This document shows, one piece after another, positions 1 to 6,838 of a stretch of 19,982 bases of DNA. The notes beneath the pieces were generated by a model. The model had not been told where the DNA came from. It made no database searches and worked only from the letters and a program-made list of their open reading frames with translations. How positions within the stretch are numbered: the stretch's first letter is position 1; each line of letters begins with the position of its first letter. Location of the stretch: contig CAJUEG010000046.1 in assembly GCA_910584835.1 (NCBI GenBank), positions 1 to 19,982 of the forward strand, in the 5' to 3' direction. This stretch comes from an uncultured Oscillospiraceae bacterium (GTDB lineage Bacteria > Bacillota > Clostridia > Oscillospirales > Oscillospiraceae). Made by a program: the position numbers and the translations under genes.

Positions 1-60
1 ACAAGGTGCAATCCCTTCGCCCCGCACCGCTTCAAAACCCTCGCCATGCGGAACTTCGTT

Positions 61-89
61 ATTCTACCACGCCTCAGAAGCTTTGTCAA
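61..89 (-). promoter_or_regulatory. Promoter P2 (sigma-A type) firing out of the left edge
   Basis: Read on the minus strand, a perfect -35 TTGACA (84-89) is followed by exactly 17 bp and a -10 TAGAAT (61-66) with an extended TGG just before it. A-rich tracts precede the -35. Transcription would start near 54 and run off the left edge, so the gene served is not visible. This is the downstream member of a tandem pair. Confidence 0.75.
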
Positions 90-164
90 GCCCTTTTTTT
101 GGCCCTTCCAAAACTTTTTCCCCGTTCGGTTTCCCTCACGGGCTCTCCCCCTTGGCGCTCAGTT

Positions 165-193
165 AATATACCAGACCATGGCGCCTTTGTCAA
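165..193 (-). promoter_or_regulatory. Promoter P1 (sigma-A type), tandem partner of P2
   Basis: On the minus strand, TTGACA (188-193), a 17-bp spacer and TATATT (165-170) with an extended TGG form a near-consensus promoter. The 45 bp upstream are a run of A-tracts resembling an UP element. It lies 104 bp upstream of P2 with the same spacing and the same extended -10. Two strong tandem promoters with A-tracts are typical of rRNA and other highly expressed operons; that target is inference. Confidence 0.75.
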
Positions 194-275
194 CACCTAT
201 TTTTGCATTTTTTCATCTTTTTTTCTGCGCTCATTTTCGCTACAAAATATAGGGGTTTCCCTCTCCCTGCGGCCA

Positions 276-1199
276 CTATTTTTCCCGTCCCTGTGGGAGG
301 ATCGCCGTCAAAATCGCCAGTGCCAGGCAGCCTATGGCGGCCGCTTCCCCGGTCACCGCCGCCATCCCGGTCACGGTCAGTCCCGCCGCCGCCAGAACCG
401 CCAGCGCGGGCAGCCGCTTCTCCCCCCAGGAACGGGCCAGCAGGCCCATCCAGGTCAAATCGGGCAGCAGCCACAGGGCGGACACCAGCCCCTCCAGCCG
501 GGCGCTGTCTCCCAGCAGCCCCGCCGCCGTAAAAAACGGCCCCTCCAGCTGCGCCGCCACCCTTGGGCTGAGCAGTCCCGCCGTCAGCAGTCCCAGCGCC
601 GCGCACACCCCGCCCAGCGCCGCCAGCCAACCCAGCCCCCGGCTCGCCCCATCCGGCCCGTCCTCTACCTTATATAGATGGGGCAGCACATACAGCCCCG
701 CGGCCATGGGCAGGGTTCCCGCCAGCAGCGAGCCGCTCCAGCTTCCCCCCGGTTCCAGCGCCCATTCCCAGTTTACCCGTGGAAGGCCCAGCAGGAGGAT
801 CGCCGCCGCCGCTGCCAGCGTCCCCAGCCAGAGCACCTCAGCCGCCCGGAAGAAGGCGCCCGTCTCCCCCCAGCCCATCCAGGCCAGGGGCAGCGCCAGC
901 AGCAGCACCAGCCATACCGCGCTCCCCTGCCCCCCCGCCGGCTGTAGCCGCTGCGCCGTCCGTCCCAGGGCCTGGGCCATCAGCACCACCGCCCAGCCGC
1001 CGTACAGCGCCCGCAATATAGGGTGGAGGGGCCTGCGCCCCACTTTGCGCAGCAGCAGCCAGCCCGCCGCCGTCCCCAGGGCCGCCGCGGCCAGCAGCCA
1101 CCGCCAGTCGCTCCGCCCCGCGGCGGCCGCCCCGGCGGACAGCCCGCCCACCATCACCGCCACCGACAGCTGCCGGGCGGACAGCCTTTCGCTTTTCAT
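276..1199 (-). CDS. gerB: GerB-like spore germination permease subunit
   Basis: The protein is 307 aa, almost entirely hydrophobic helices with short polar loops. This fits the GerAB/ArcD/ProY family of amino-acid-permease-like subunits in the germinant receptor of the spore inner membrane; family members are usually about 360 aa with 10 helices, so this one is slightly short. Assignment rests on the helical pattern and on its place in a ger operon rather than on a sharp motif. I chose ATG at 1199 because it overlaps the gerC stop as ATGA (1196-1199) and has GGAGG about 9 nt upstream; a second in-frame ATG at 1214 overlaps that ribosome binding site and is less likely. It is the last gene of gerA-gerC-gerB and ends with TAG at 276. 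No convincing terminator follows. Confidence 0.75.
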   Translation of the reverse strand: MKSERLSARQLSVAVMVGGLSAGAAAAGRSDWRWLLAAAALGTAAGWLLLRKVGRRPLHPILRALYGGWAVVLMAQALGRTAQRLQPAGGQGSAVWLVLLLALPLAWMGWGETGAFFRAAEVLWLGTLAAAAAILLLGLPRVNWEWALEPGGSWSGSLLAGTLPMAAGLYVLPHLYKVEDGPDGASRGLGWLAALGGVCAALGLLTAGLLSPRVAAQLEGPFFTAAGLLGDSARLEGLVSALWLLPDLTWMGLLARSWGEKRLPALAVLAAAGLTVTGMAAVTGEAAAIGCLALAILTAILPQGREK

Positions 1200-1753
1200 G
1201 GGGTCGTCCTCCATTCTTCCCAGTCAATGAGGGCGGGCCCATCCCCCGCCAGCAGGGGCAGGGTAAGCACCTCCCCCCGCTCCAGCCTGGCCAGCGCCTC
1301 CGCCGCGGTGGGGGCGCCGCAGCCCTGCCGGGCCAGCAGGTCCAGCCCCGAGGCCGGGTCGCCGCACCCCGCCAGCAGATCTGACGCCCCCTCCTCCGCC
1401 AGCCAAACGGTGGCGGAGGCCCCCAGCTCCCTGTTGCGCAGCACGCACAGCAGCACCTCCCGCAGCTCCACGTTCCGCCCTACTATAATATAGGAGACGC
1501 TGGTGAGGGACAGCTCCTCCCTCCCCGCCCAGGGCAGCCCGGCCAGCGCCCCGTCGAAGTCCGCCCCGGCGCAGCTTCCCCGGCTCTGGTCCCCCTGGTC
1601 CTCGCCGCCGCACACCGCGGTCAGCCTCACCGGCCCCGGGCCGTCCACCCCCAGCACCCGCACCAGGGCCAGCCCCTCCGGCTCCTTGGCGGCGGGCCGC
1701 CACCCCGCCAGCAGCACCGCCAGGGCGGCGCAAAGCAGCAGCCACTTTCTCAC
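1196..1753 (-). CDS. gerC: Short GerC-like spore germination protein lacking the lipobox Cys
   Basis: The 185-aa product starts at GTG 1753, which overlaps the gerA stop as GTGA (1750-1753), with AGGAGG 8 nt upstream. The N-terminus is a basic-hydrophobic segment ending LAGW, followed by LALVRVLGVD, which matches the start of Ger(x)C proteins, and then a domain with ELSLTSVSYIIVGRNVE. Ger(x)C proteins are normally lipoproteins of about 370-400 aa with a LxGCWD lipobox. Here the lipobox Cys is absent (G then W directly) and only the N-terminal domain remains, with a clean stop coupled to gerB. It probably still forms part of the receptor, held by an uncleaved signal anchor. Family assignment rests on context plus the N-terminal motif. 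Confidence 0.72.
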   Translation of the reverse strand: MRKWLLLCAALAVLLAGWRPAAKEPEGLALVRVLGVDGPGPVRLTAVCGGEDQGDQSRGSCAGADFDGALAGLPWAGREELSLTSVSYIIVGRNVELREVLLCVLRNRELGASATVWLAEEGASDLLAGCGDPASGLDLLARQGCGAPTAAEALARLERGEVLTLPLLAGDGPALIDWEEWRTTP

Positions 1754-3270
1754 CCCTGGTTCCTCCTGTTCTGCGTATTCAGATAGTCCGGCCTGGTTTT
1801 CACGTCGGGCAGCGGCTCCCGGAGCACCACATGCCCCTCCTTCTGCTTTCCGGCGTTGGAGGCGAAGGGGGTGAGGTAGGCCACCCCGAAGGTGGACAGC
1901 TGGGCCAGCCGGTACACCAGCGCGGTTCCTGCCAGCACCAGTCCCGTCAGCCCCATCAGCCCCCCGGCCAGGGTGATGAGGAACCGCCAGATGCGCAGCG
2001 CCCCGGCGAAATCCTGGCTGGGGGCGGTGTACCCGGCGATGCCGGCGATGGCCACCACCACCAGCACCGCGGGGGACACCAGCTTGGCCTCCACCGCCGC
2101 CGAGCCCACCACCAGCCCGCCCAAAATGGACACGGTCTGCCCGATGGAGGAGGGCAGGCGCAGCCCCGCCTCCTGGAGCACCTCGAAGGCCAGCAGCATC
2201 ACCAGGATCTCGGTCAGCGTGGAGAAGGGCACGTCCGCCTTGGCGGCGATGATGGACAGGGACAGCTTCACCGGGATGAGCTCCGGGTCGAACAGCACCG
2301 CCGCCGCGTACAGCCCCGGCAGGAACAGGGTGATGAGCATGCACACATACCGCAGGATGGACAGCGCCCCCGCCACCGCCCAGCTGGTGCTCCGGTCCTG
2401 GCCGGTGCGGAAGAAGCTGTCCAGGGTGGCGGGGAACAGCCATCCCATGGGGATGCCGTCCACGATGACCCCCACCCGGCCCTCCGCCAGCCCGGTGCAG
2501 AATCGGTCCGGCCGCTCGGTGTAGGCGGTGAGGGGAAAGGCGGTGCGGCTCTCGTCGGCGGCGTACTGCTCCAGGCTCCCCGTCATAAGCAGCGCGTCGA
2601 TGTCGATCTGCTCCAGCCTGGCCTTCACCTGTGCCGCCAGCCCGGGGTCGGCAATGCCTTCCACATATAATACGTCCACCGGCGTCACCGACTGCCGCCC
2701 CACGATCTGCTCCTCGATCTTCAGCTCCGGGGCCCGGAACCGCCGCCGCACCAGCGACGTGTTGGTGCGCAGGCTCTCCACGAAGGAGTCCCGGGCCCCC
2801 TTCACGTCCGGCTCGTTCTCCGGGTTGGAGACGGACCGCTTTTCCTCCGTCCCCGCCGACAGGGTAAGCGCCTGCGCCTTTCCCGGGAAAAACAGGGCCA
2901 CCGACCCGTCGATGAGGTCGAAGATCACCTGGTCCGCCGTGTCCCGGCTCTGGACCACCAGGGAGTACAGCCCCCCCTTGAGCATCAGGTCGAAGGCGGC
3001 GTCCATGTCGGGGGCCTGCCGCAGCGCCTCGTTCTGGGTGAGGGGCCGCAGCACATAGTCGCAGGCCCGCTCGTTGCGCACCTGTCCGGCGATGAACAGC
3101 ATCTCCACCTGCCGCTCCGGGTCGTTGTTCAGGTAGAGGGTGCGCCGGTTGAAGTCGGCGCATTTGTCAAATACTCCGGCAATGCTGTCCGCCGTCAGCG
3201 GGCAGTCAAACCTGGGCTCCCGGCGCGGGTGGGGGGGCGGCGTCTGTTTTTTTGTCCCGAATATGCCCAT
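1750..3270 (-). CDS. gerA: GerA-type spore germination receptor subunit
   Basis: The 506-aa protein is full length for the GerA/SpoVAF family. It has a soluble N-terminal region of about 280 residues (with NDPERQVEMLFIAG and the SVTPVDVLYVEGIADP stretch), then several membrane helices beginning near STSWAVAGALSILRYVCMLITLFLPGLY, including the conserved PFSTLTEILVMLLAFEVLQEAGLRLP region, and a basic tail. It is the A subunit of a nutrient germinant receptor in the spore inner membrane, which triggers germination when an amino acid, sugar or nucleoside is sensed. The ATG at 3270 has AAGGAGG 8 nt upstream. It heads the operon and is coupled to gerC through a GTGA overlap. A sigma-G-like promoter lies about 95 nt upstream of the start. 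Confidence 0.93.
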   Translation of the reverse strand: MGIFGTKKQTPPPHPRREPRFDCPLTADSIAGVFDKCADFNRRTLYLNNDPERQVEMLFIAGQVRNERACDYVLRPLTQNEALRQAPDMDAAFDLMLKGGLYSLVVQSRDTADQVIFDLIDGSVALFFPGKAQALTLSAGTEEKRSVSNPENEPDVKGARDSFVESLRTNTSLVRRRFRAPELKIEEQIVGRQSVTPVDVLYVEGIADPGLAAQVKARLEQIDIDALLMTGSLEQYAADESRTAFPLTAYTERPDRFCTGLAEGRVGVIVDGIPMGWLFPATLDSFFRTGQDRSTSWAVAGALSILRYVCMLITLFLPGLYAAAVLFDPELIPVKLSLSIIAAKADVPFSTLTEILVMLLAFEVLQEAGLRLPSSIGQTVSILGGLVVGSAAVEAKLVSPAVLVVVAIAGIAGYTAPSQDFAGALRIWRFLITLAGGLMGLTGLVLAGTALVYRLAQLSTFGVAYLTPFASNAGKQKEGHVVLREPLPDVKTRPDYLNTQNRRNQG

Positions 3271-3282
3271 GGCTCCGCCTCC

Positions 3283-3356
3283 TTGTCACGCTCGGATTTC
3301 GCCAAAGCAGCGTCCGCTCCGGTCCATCCGCCCCTATGTGTCTATCCTCGCGCTTC
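3283..3356 (-). repeat. Leader element copy A (gerA 5' leader)
   Basis: On the minus strand this stretch begins GAAGCGCGAGGATAG (3342-3356) and ends AATCCGAGCGTGACAA (3283-3298). Exactly the same 15- and 16-base blocks, in the same order, bound a longer segment in the pnp leader on the plus strand (4434-4568). The middle is about 44 bp here and about 104 bp there, with short shared stretches such as GGGG and CGGAG. The element ends only 13 nt before the gerA start and its last bases abut the ribosome binding site. Confidence 0.75.
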
Positions 3357-3363
3357 TTTTTCA

Positions 3364-3394
3364 CAGTATTTCTGCCCCGCGCTGAAAATATGCA
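3364..3394 (-). promoter_or_regulatory. Candidate sigma-G (forespore) promoter for gerA-gerC-gerB
   Basis: On the minus strand TGCATA (3389-3394) and AATACTG (3364-3370) are separated by 18 bp. This resembles the Bacillus sigma-G pattern (TGnATA, 17-18 bp, CATAnTA), matching about five of seven -10 bases. Germinant receptor operons are known sigma-G targets. Start of transcription would be near 3357, about 87 nt before the gerA ATG. Confidence 0.4.
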
Positions 3395-3464
3395 CAGTTT
3401 TCCCGCCATTCCCTCTCTCAAAGCGGAAATTCTGGCTGAAATTTCGCACGGTTGGAAATTATTC

Positions 3465-3493
3465 TTTACAAAATGGTCAAACTATGATATGCT
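3465..3493 (+). promoter_or_regulatory. rpsO promoter
   Basis: TTTACA (3465-3470), a 17-bp spacer and TATGCT (3488-3493) with an extended TGA before the -10. Transcription should start near 3500, giving rpsO a leader of about 120 nt. No other + strand gene lies upstream. Confidence 0.72.
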
Positions 3494-3499
3494 TTGCCA

Positions 3500-3620
3500 G
3501 TACGTCCCCCAGGGACGCGCCCGCCTGCTTAGTTTTGGGACAACGCCGCGTTTTACGCGGGGCATCTGCCCGCCCATCACCCAGCGGTCAGGGTAAAATA
3601 AAGGAAAGGTGGAATACCCC
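3500..3620 (+). promoter_or_regulatory. Structured rpsO mRNA leader
   Basis: The leader holds a 6-bp hairpin at 3503-3517 (CGTCCC with loop CCA), a 5-bp hairpin at 3546-3560 (CCGCG, loop TTTTA, CGCGG) and an alternative GGGC/GCCC pairing at 3560-3571 that shares one base with it. S15 is known to repress its own translation through leader structures in several bacterial groups, with unrelated folds. A role here is inference; I do not recognise a specific described S15 leader class. Confidence 0.4.
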
Positions 3621-3887
3621 ATGATCCGCAAGGACCAGAAGACCTCCGTCATCGAGGCCAACCGCACCCACGAGACCGACACCGGCTCCCCCGAGGTGCA
3701 GATCGCCATCCTCACCGCCCGCATCCAGGAGCTCACCGAGCACCTGCGGGTGCACATCCACGACAACCACAGCCGCCGCGGCCTGTACAAGATGATCGGT
3801 AAGCGCCGCAAGCTGCTGGACTACCTGGCGAAGAAGGACATTGAGCGCTACCGCGCCATCATCGCCAAGCTGGGCATCAGAAAGTAA
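3621..3887 (+). CDS. rpsO: 30S ribosomal protein S15
   Basis: The 88-aa product matches the standard S15 length and carries the family signatures TGSPEVQIAILTARI, HLRVHIHDNHSRRGLYKMIGKRRKLLDYL and ends near YRAIIAKLGIRK. S15 is a primary 16S rRNA binder that organises the 30S platform. I chose ATG 3621, which has AAAGGTGG 8 nt upstream. An in-frame GTG at 3609 would add four residues and overlaps that ribosome binding site, so it is rejected. As in many bacteria rpsO is followed by pnp, although here a small membrane protein gene intervenes. Confidence 0.97.
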   Translation: MIRKDQKTSVIEANRTHETDTGSPEVQIAILTARIQELTEHLRVHIHDNHSRRGLYKMIGKRRKLLDYLAKKDIERYRAIIAKLGIRK

Positions 3888-3897
3888 GATTTCAACA

Positions 3898-4038
3898 AGG
3901 ACGGCGCGTTCCCGAAAGGGGCCCCCGCAAAGCCGGCCTTCGGCTTTGTGGGGAGAGGAGGCACAAGGGAGCGGGCGTAGTTTTCGCCAAAGGCGGAAAC
4001 GGAGCTCAGCGGACTTTGCGCCGACGACGCGCCGTCCT
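3898..4038 (+). repeat. 141-bp segment with inverted terminal repeats and internal hairpins
   Basis: The segment begins AGGACGGCGCG (3898-3908) and ends with its exact reverse complement CGCGCCGTCCT (4028-4038). Inside is a long hairpin (CCCCGCAAAGCC paired with GGCTTTGTGGGG, one G.T pair, about 3923-3953) and a smaller CGCC/GGCG hairpin. It has no T-tract, so it is a poor intrinsic terminator. The overall shape resembles a dispersed palindromic element (REP/MITE-like) inserted between rpsO and the next gene. Confidence 0.5.
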
Positions 4039-4061
4039 GTCCGTTTGCAGGGGAGAATTGT

Positions 4062-4352
4062 ATGGACGCTATTGCCGAGATTTTCATGGAAATCCTGGGG
4101 GAGCTGGTGCTGGAGGGCGGCGTGTCCGCCGCCTCCGACCACCGCCGGCCCAAGTGGCTGCGCGTTTTGATCCTGACGCTGATGGCGCTGTTTTTTGCCG
4201 CCGTGTTCGCGCTGATGGCGGTGGGAGGCGTTATAATGCTGAAAGACGGCAAACCCATTGCCGGCGTCCTCATGCTTGCCCTTGATTTGGCGCTCGTCGT
4301 CCTTTCCGTTTACAGCCTGCGCAAAATTCTGCGCACCTTCTCCCGCAGATAG
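4062..4352 (+). CDS. Small two-helix membrane protein, function unknown
   Basis: The 96-aa protein has a polar N-terminus (MDAIAEIFMEILGELVLEGG), a basic stretch DHRRPKWLR, then two hydrophobic helices of about 20 residues (LILTLMALFFAAVFALMAVGGVIM and VLMLALDLALVVLSVYSL) separated by KDGKPIAG, and a basic tail KILRTFSRR. Basic residues flank the helix pair on both outer sides, suggesting a hairpin with both ends in the cytoplasm. GGGGAG lies 6 nt before the ATG. It sits between rpsO and pnp in the same direction. I recognise no family and assign no function. Confidence 0.65.
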   Translation: MDAIAEIFMEILGELVLEGGVSAASDHRRPKWLRVLILTLMALFFAAVFALMAVGGVIMLKDGKPIAGVLMLALDLALVVLSVYSLRKILRTFSRR

Positions 4353-4373
4353 CCCCATCCACCCGGAGCCGCG

Positions 4374-4433
4374 CTTTTAGCAGTTGAACATGGGTCTTGC
4401 CAATAGGCTGGGCCTGTGTTCAAGTGCTAAAAG
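4374..4433 (+). promoter_or_regulatory. Long hairpin upstream of pnp
   Basis: A 17-base arm (4374-4390, starting CTTTTAGCA) pairs with 4417-4433 (ending TGCTAAAAG) with a single G-G mismatch; the 26-base loop can pair further internally. The stem can extend by GCG/CGC across a small bulge. No T-tract follows, so it is not a standard terminator. In other bacteria pnp mRNA leaders carry a long stem that RNase III cuts so that PNPase can autoregulate; a similar role is plausible here but inferred. Confidence 0.6.
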
Positions 4434-4568
4434 GAAGCGCGAGGATAGCCGCGCAGGGGAGCTTGGAGCGGAGTGAGGATGAAAAACCAAGCTTTGCGCA
4501 GCAAATCTGTTTTTTATCCGAATCGAAGCGAAAGCGACCCGGCCGCGCGGCCAATCCGAGCGTGACAA
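4434..4568 (+). repeat. Leader element copy B (pnp 5' leader)
   Basis: This segment is bounded by GAAGCGCGAGGATAG (4434-4448) and AATCCGAGCGTGACAA (4553-4568), the same blocks as in the gerA leader on the other strand. Its middle contains a stem pairing GGATGAAAAA (4477-4486) with TTTTTTATCC (4510-4519), a nested TTTGC/GCAAA hairpin (4493-4505), and a 12-bp perfect palindrome GGCCGCGCGGCC (4541-4552). It ends 40 nt before the pnp ATG. With the preceding hairpin it fills the 256 bp without a gene between 4353 and 4608; I see no clear promoter there. Confidence 0.75.
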
Positions 4569-4608
4569 CGCAGCTCCATTCACACACAATCGAAAGGAGC
4601 ACACCCAA

Positions 4609-6759
4609 ATGTCAACCGTCATCACCCACAAGCAGTTTGCCAACGAGCGCACCTGGTCCATGGACCTGTGCGGCCGCCCGCTGAAGATTCAGATGGGCAA
4701 GGTGGCCGAGCTGGCCACCGCCTCCGCCATGGTCACCTACGGCGAGACCACCGTGCTGGTGGCCGTCACCGTGGCCCCCCGCCCCCGGGACGGCGTGGAC
4801 TTCTTCCCCCTGTCCGTGGACTTTGAGGAAAAGCTGTACGCCGTGGGCCGCATCCCCGGCAGCTTTATGCGCCGCGAGGGCCAGCCCTCTCTGCCCGCCG
4901 TGCTGGCCAGCCGGGTCATCGACCGCTCCATCCGCCCCCTGTTCCCCTACGACTTCCGCAACGACGTGGTGTGCACCTGCACCGTCATGAGCGTCGATCG
5001 GGACTGCTCCCCCGAGGTCACCGCCATGATCGGCGTGTCCGCCTGCCTGGCCGTGTCCTGCATCCCCTGGGCGGGCCCCATCGGCTGTGTGGAGATGGGC
5101 TATGTGGACGGCCGGCTGGTCTGCAATCCCACCACCGAGCAGAAGCACAGCTCCCAGTTGGACCTGACCGTGGCCGCCACGGCGGGCAAGGTCATCATGA
5201 TCGAGGCCGGGGCCAAGGAGCTGCCCGACCCCATCATGTACGACGCCATCGTCAAGGCTCACGAGGAGATCCAGAAGCAGGTGGCCCTCATCAACCAGAT
5301 GGTCAGCGAGATCGGCAAAGAGAAGATGACCTACGACCACGCCGCCTTCGACCAGGAGCTGTTCGACAAGATCACCGCCGACTTCATGGACGAGGCCAAG
5401 GCCGCCATGGACACCGACGACAAGAACGTCCGGGAGGACCGCTGGAATGCCATGATCGAGAAGTGGCACGAGAAGTATCTGGAGGACCACCCCGACATGG
5501 ACCAGTTCCTGGAGGAGATCACCTACAAGTTCCAGAAGAAGATCGTCAAGGCCTGGCTGCTGGAGGGCCACCGGGTGGACGGCCGCGCCAAAAATGAGAT
5601 CCGTCCCCTGGCCGCCGAAGTCGGGGTGCTGCCCCGCGTCCACGGCTCCGGCCTGTTCACCCGCGGCCAGACCCAGGTGCTGTCCATCTGTACCCTGAAC
5701 ACCCTTTCCGCCGCCCAGAAGCTGGACACCATCTGGGAGGAGGAGGAGAAGCGGTATATGCACCACTACAACTTCCCCGCCTACTCCACTGGCGAGGCCC
5801 GGGCCGCCCGGTCCACCAACCGCCGGGAGAAGGGCCACGGCGCCCTGGCCGAGCGGGCCCTGGAGCCCGTCATCCCCTCTGCGGACGAATTCCCCTATGC
5901 CATCCGGGTGGTGTCCGAGGTTCTGAGTTCCAACGGCTCCACCTCCCAGGGCTCCATCTGCGGCTCCACCCTGGCTCTGATGGATGCGGGCGTGCCCATC
6001 TCAGCCCCTGTGGCGGGCATCTCCTGCGGCCTGATTCAGGACGATGACGGCGGCTTCACCACCTTCATCGACATCCAGGGCGTGGAGGACTTCCACGGCG
6101 AGATGGACTTCAAGGTCGCCGGCACCAAGAAGGGCATCACTGCCATCCAGATGGACATCAAGAACGACGGCCTGTCCCACGCCATCATCAAGGAGGCGCT
6201 GGACATCACCAAGGACGCCCGGTTCGCCATCCTGGACGAGATCATGCTGCCCTGCATCGCGCAGCCCCGGCCCGAGGTCAGCCGCTACGCCCCCAAGATG
6301 ATCACCGTGAAGATTGACCCGGACAAGATCCGGGAGGTCATCGGCAAGGGCGGCAGCGTGATCCAGAAGATCACCGCCGAGTCCGGCGCCCAGATCGACA
6401 TTGAGGAGGACGGCACCATCCACATCGCCTCCCCCAACGCCGAGGCCTGTGAGATCGCCAAGAAGATGATCGACACCATCGTGTTCGTCCCCGAGGTGGG
6501 CGCGCTGTACTACGGCAAGGTGGTGCGCATCCTCCAGTTCGGCGCCTTCGTGGAGCTGGCCCCCGGCAAGGACGGCATGGTGCACATCTCCAAGCTGGCC
6601 AACCACCGTGTGGCCAAGGTGGAGGACGTCATCAACATCGGCGACATGATCTGGGTGAAGGTCACCGACATCGACGAGAAGGGCCGGGTCAACCTGTCCT
6701 ACAAGGACGCCCTCAAGGAGATTGAGGAGAAGAAGGCCCGGGGCGAGATCGTGAAGTGA
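4609..6759 (+). CDS. pnp: Polyribonucleotide nucleotidyltransferase (PNPase)
   Basis: The 716-aa protein has the full PNPase architecture: first RNase PH-like core (about 10-230), helical linker, second RNase PH-like core (about 325-560), KH domain with GxxG loop GKGG at 579-582, and an S1 domain from about 629 to 704. Catalytic-core signatures include SNGSTSQGSICGSTLALMDA and EDFHGEMDFKVAG, whose Asp494 and Asp500 correspond to the catalytic pair Asp486/Asp492 of E. coli PNPase. It degrades RNA 3'-5' by phosphorolysis and can add tails. AAAGGAG lies 9 nt before the ATG. It follows rpsO and the small membrane protein and is probably served by read-through from the rpsO promoter. It ends at a strong terminator. 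Confidence 0.98.
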   Translation: MSTVITHKQFANERTWSMDLCGRPLKIQMGKVAELATASAMVTYGETTVLVAVTVAPRPRDGVDFFPLSVDFEEKLYAVGRIPGSFMRREGQPSLPAVLASRVIDRSIRPLFPYDFRNDVVCTCTVMSVDRDCSPEVTAMIGVSACLAVSCIPWAGPIGCVEMGYVDGRLVCNPTTEQKHSSQLDLTVAATAGKVIMIEAGAKELPDPIMYDAIVKAHEEIQKQVALINQMVSEIGKEKMTYDHAAFDQELFDKITADFMDEAKAAMDTDDKNVREDRWNAMIEKWHEKYLEDHPDMDQFLEEITYKFQKKIVKAWLLEGHRVDGRAKNEIRPLAAEVGVLPRVHGSGLFTRGQTQVLSICTLNTLSAAQKLDTIWEEEEKRYMHHYNFPAYSTGEARAARSTNRREKGHGALAERALEPVIPSADEFPYAIRVVSEVLSSNGSTSQGSICGSTLALMDAGVPISAPVAGISCGLIQDDDGGFTTFIDIQGVEDFHGEMDFKVAGTKKGITAIQMDIKNDGLSHAIIKEALDITKDARFAILDEIMLPCIAQPRPEVSRYAPKMITVKIDPDKIREVIGKGGSVIQKITAESGAQIDIEEDGTIHIASPNAEACEIAKKMIDTIVFVPEVGALYYGKVVRILQFGAFVELAPGKDGMVHISKLANHRVAKVEDVINIGDMIWVKVTDIDEKGRVNLSYKDALKEIEEKKARGEIVK

Positions 6760-6788
6760 GGCTCTGCCTCCACATTGGAATCAAAAAA

Positions 6789-6825
6789 AGACGGACGGGG
6801 TTTTACCTCGTCCGTCTCTTGTTTT
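6789..6825 (+). terminator. Terminator shared by pnp and the convergent glycosyltransferase gene
   Basis: A 12-bp stem (6789-6800 with 6806-6817, one G.T pair) closes a TTTTA loop. On the plus strand CTTGTTTT follows; on the minus strand the run of seven A at 6783-6789 gives a T-tract. It therefore suits both convergent transcripts, ending pnp and the gene stopping at 6839. Confidence 0.9.
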
Positions 6826-6838
6826 CCCGGCGCGCCCC

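Noticed and set aside
1754..3163. Upstream part of the 655-codon frame that contains gerC
   Set aside because: Before the GTG at 1753 the frame is an Arg/Gly/His-rich shadow of gerA; only the part after 1753 is a real gene with its own ribosome binding site.
4353..4608. Separate pnp promoter
   Set aside because: A weak TTGCGC is followed by no acceptable -10 at the right distance; read-through from the rpsO promoter is simpler.
4612..5838. Long minus-strand frame opposite pnp (about 408 codons)
   Set aside because: It is the shadow of the GC-rich pnp gene: composition is Gly/Val/His/Leu-rich without motifs, and pnp is certain on the other strand.
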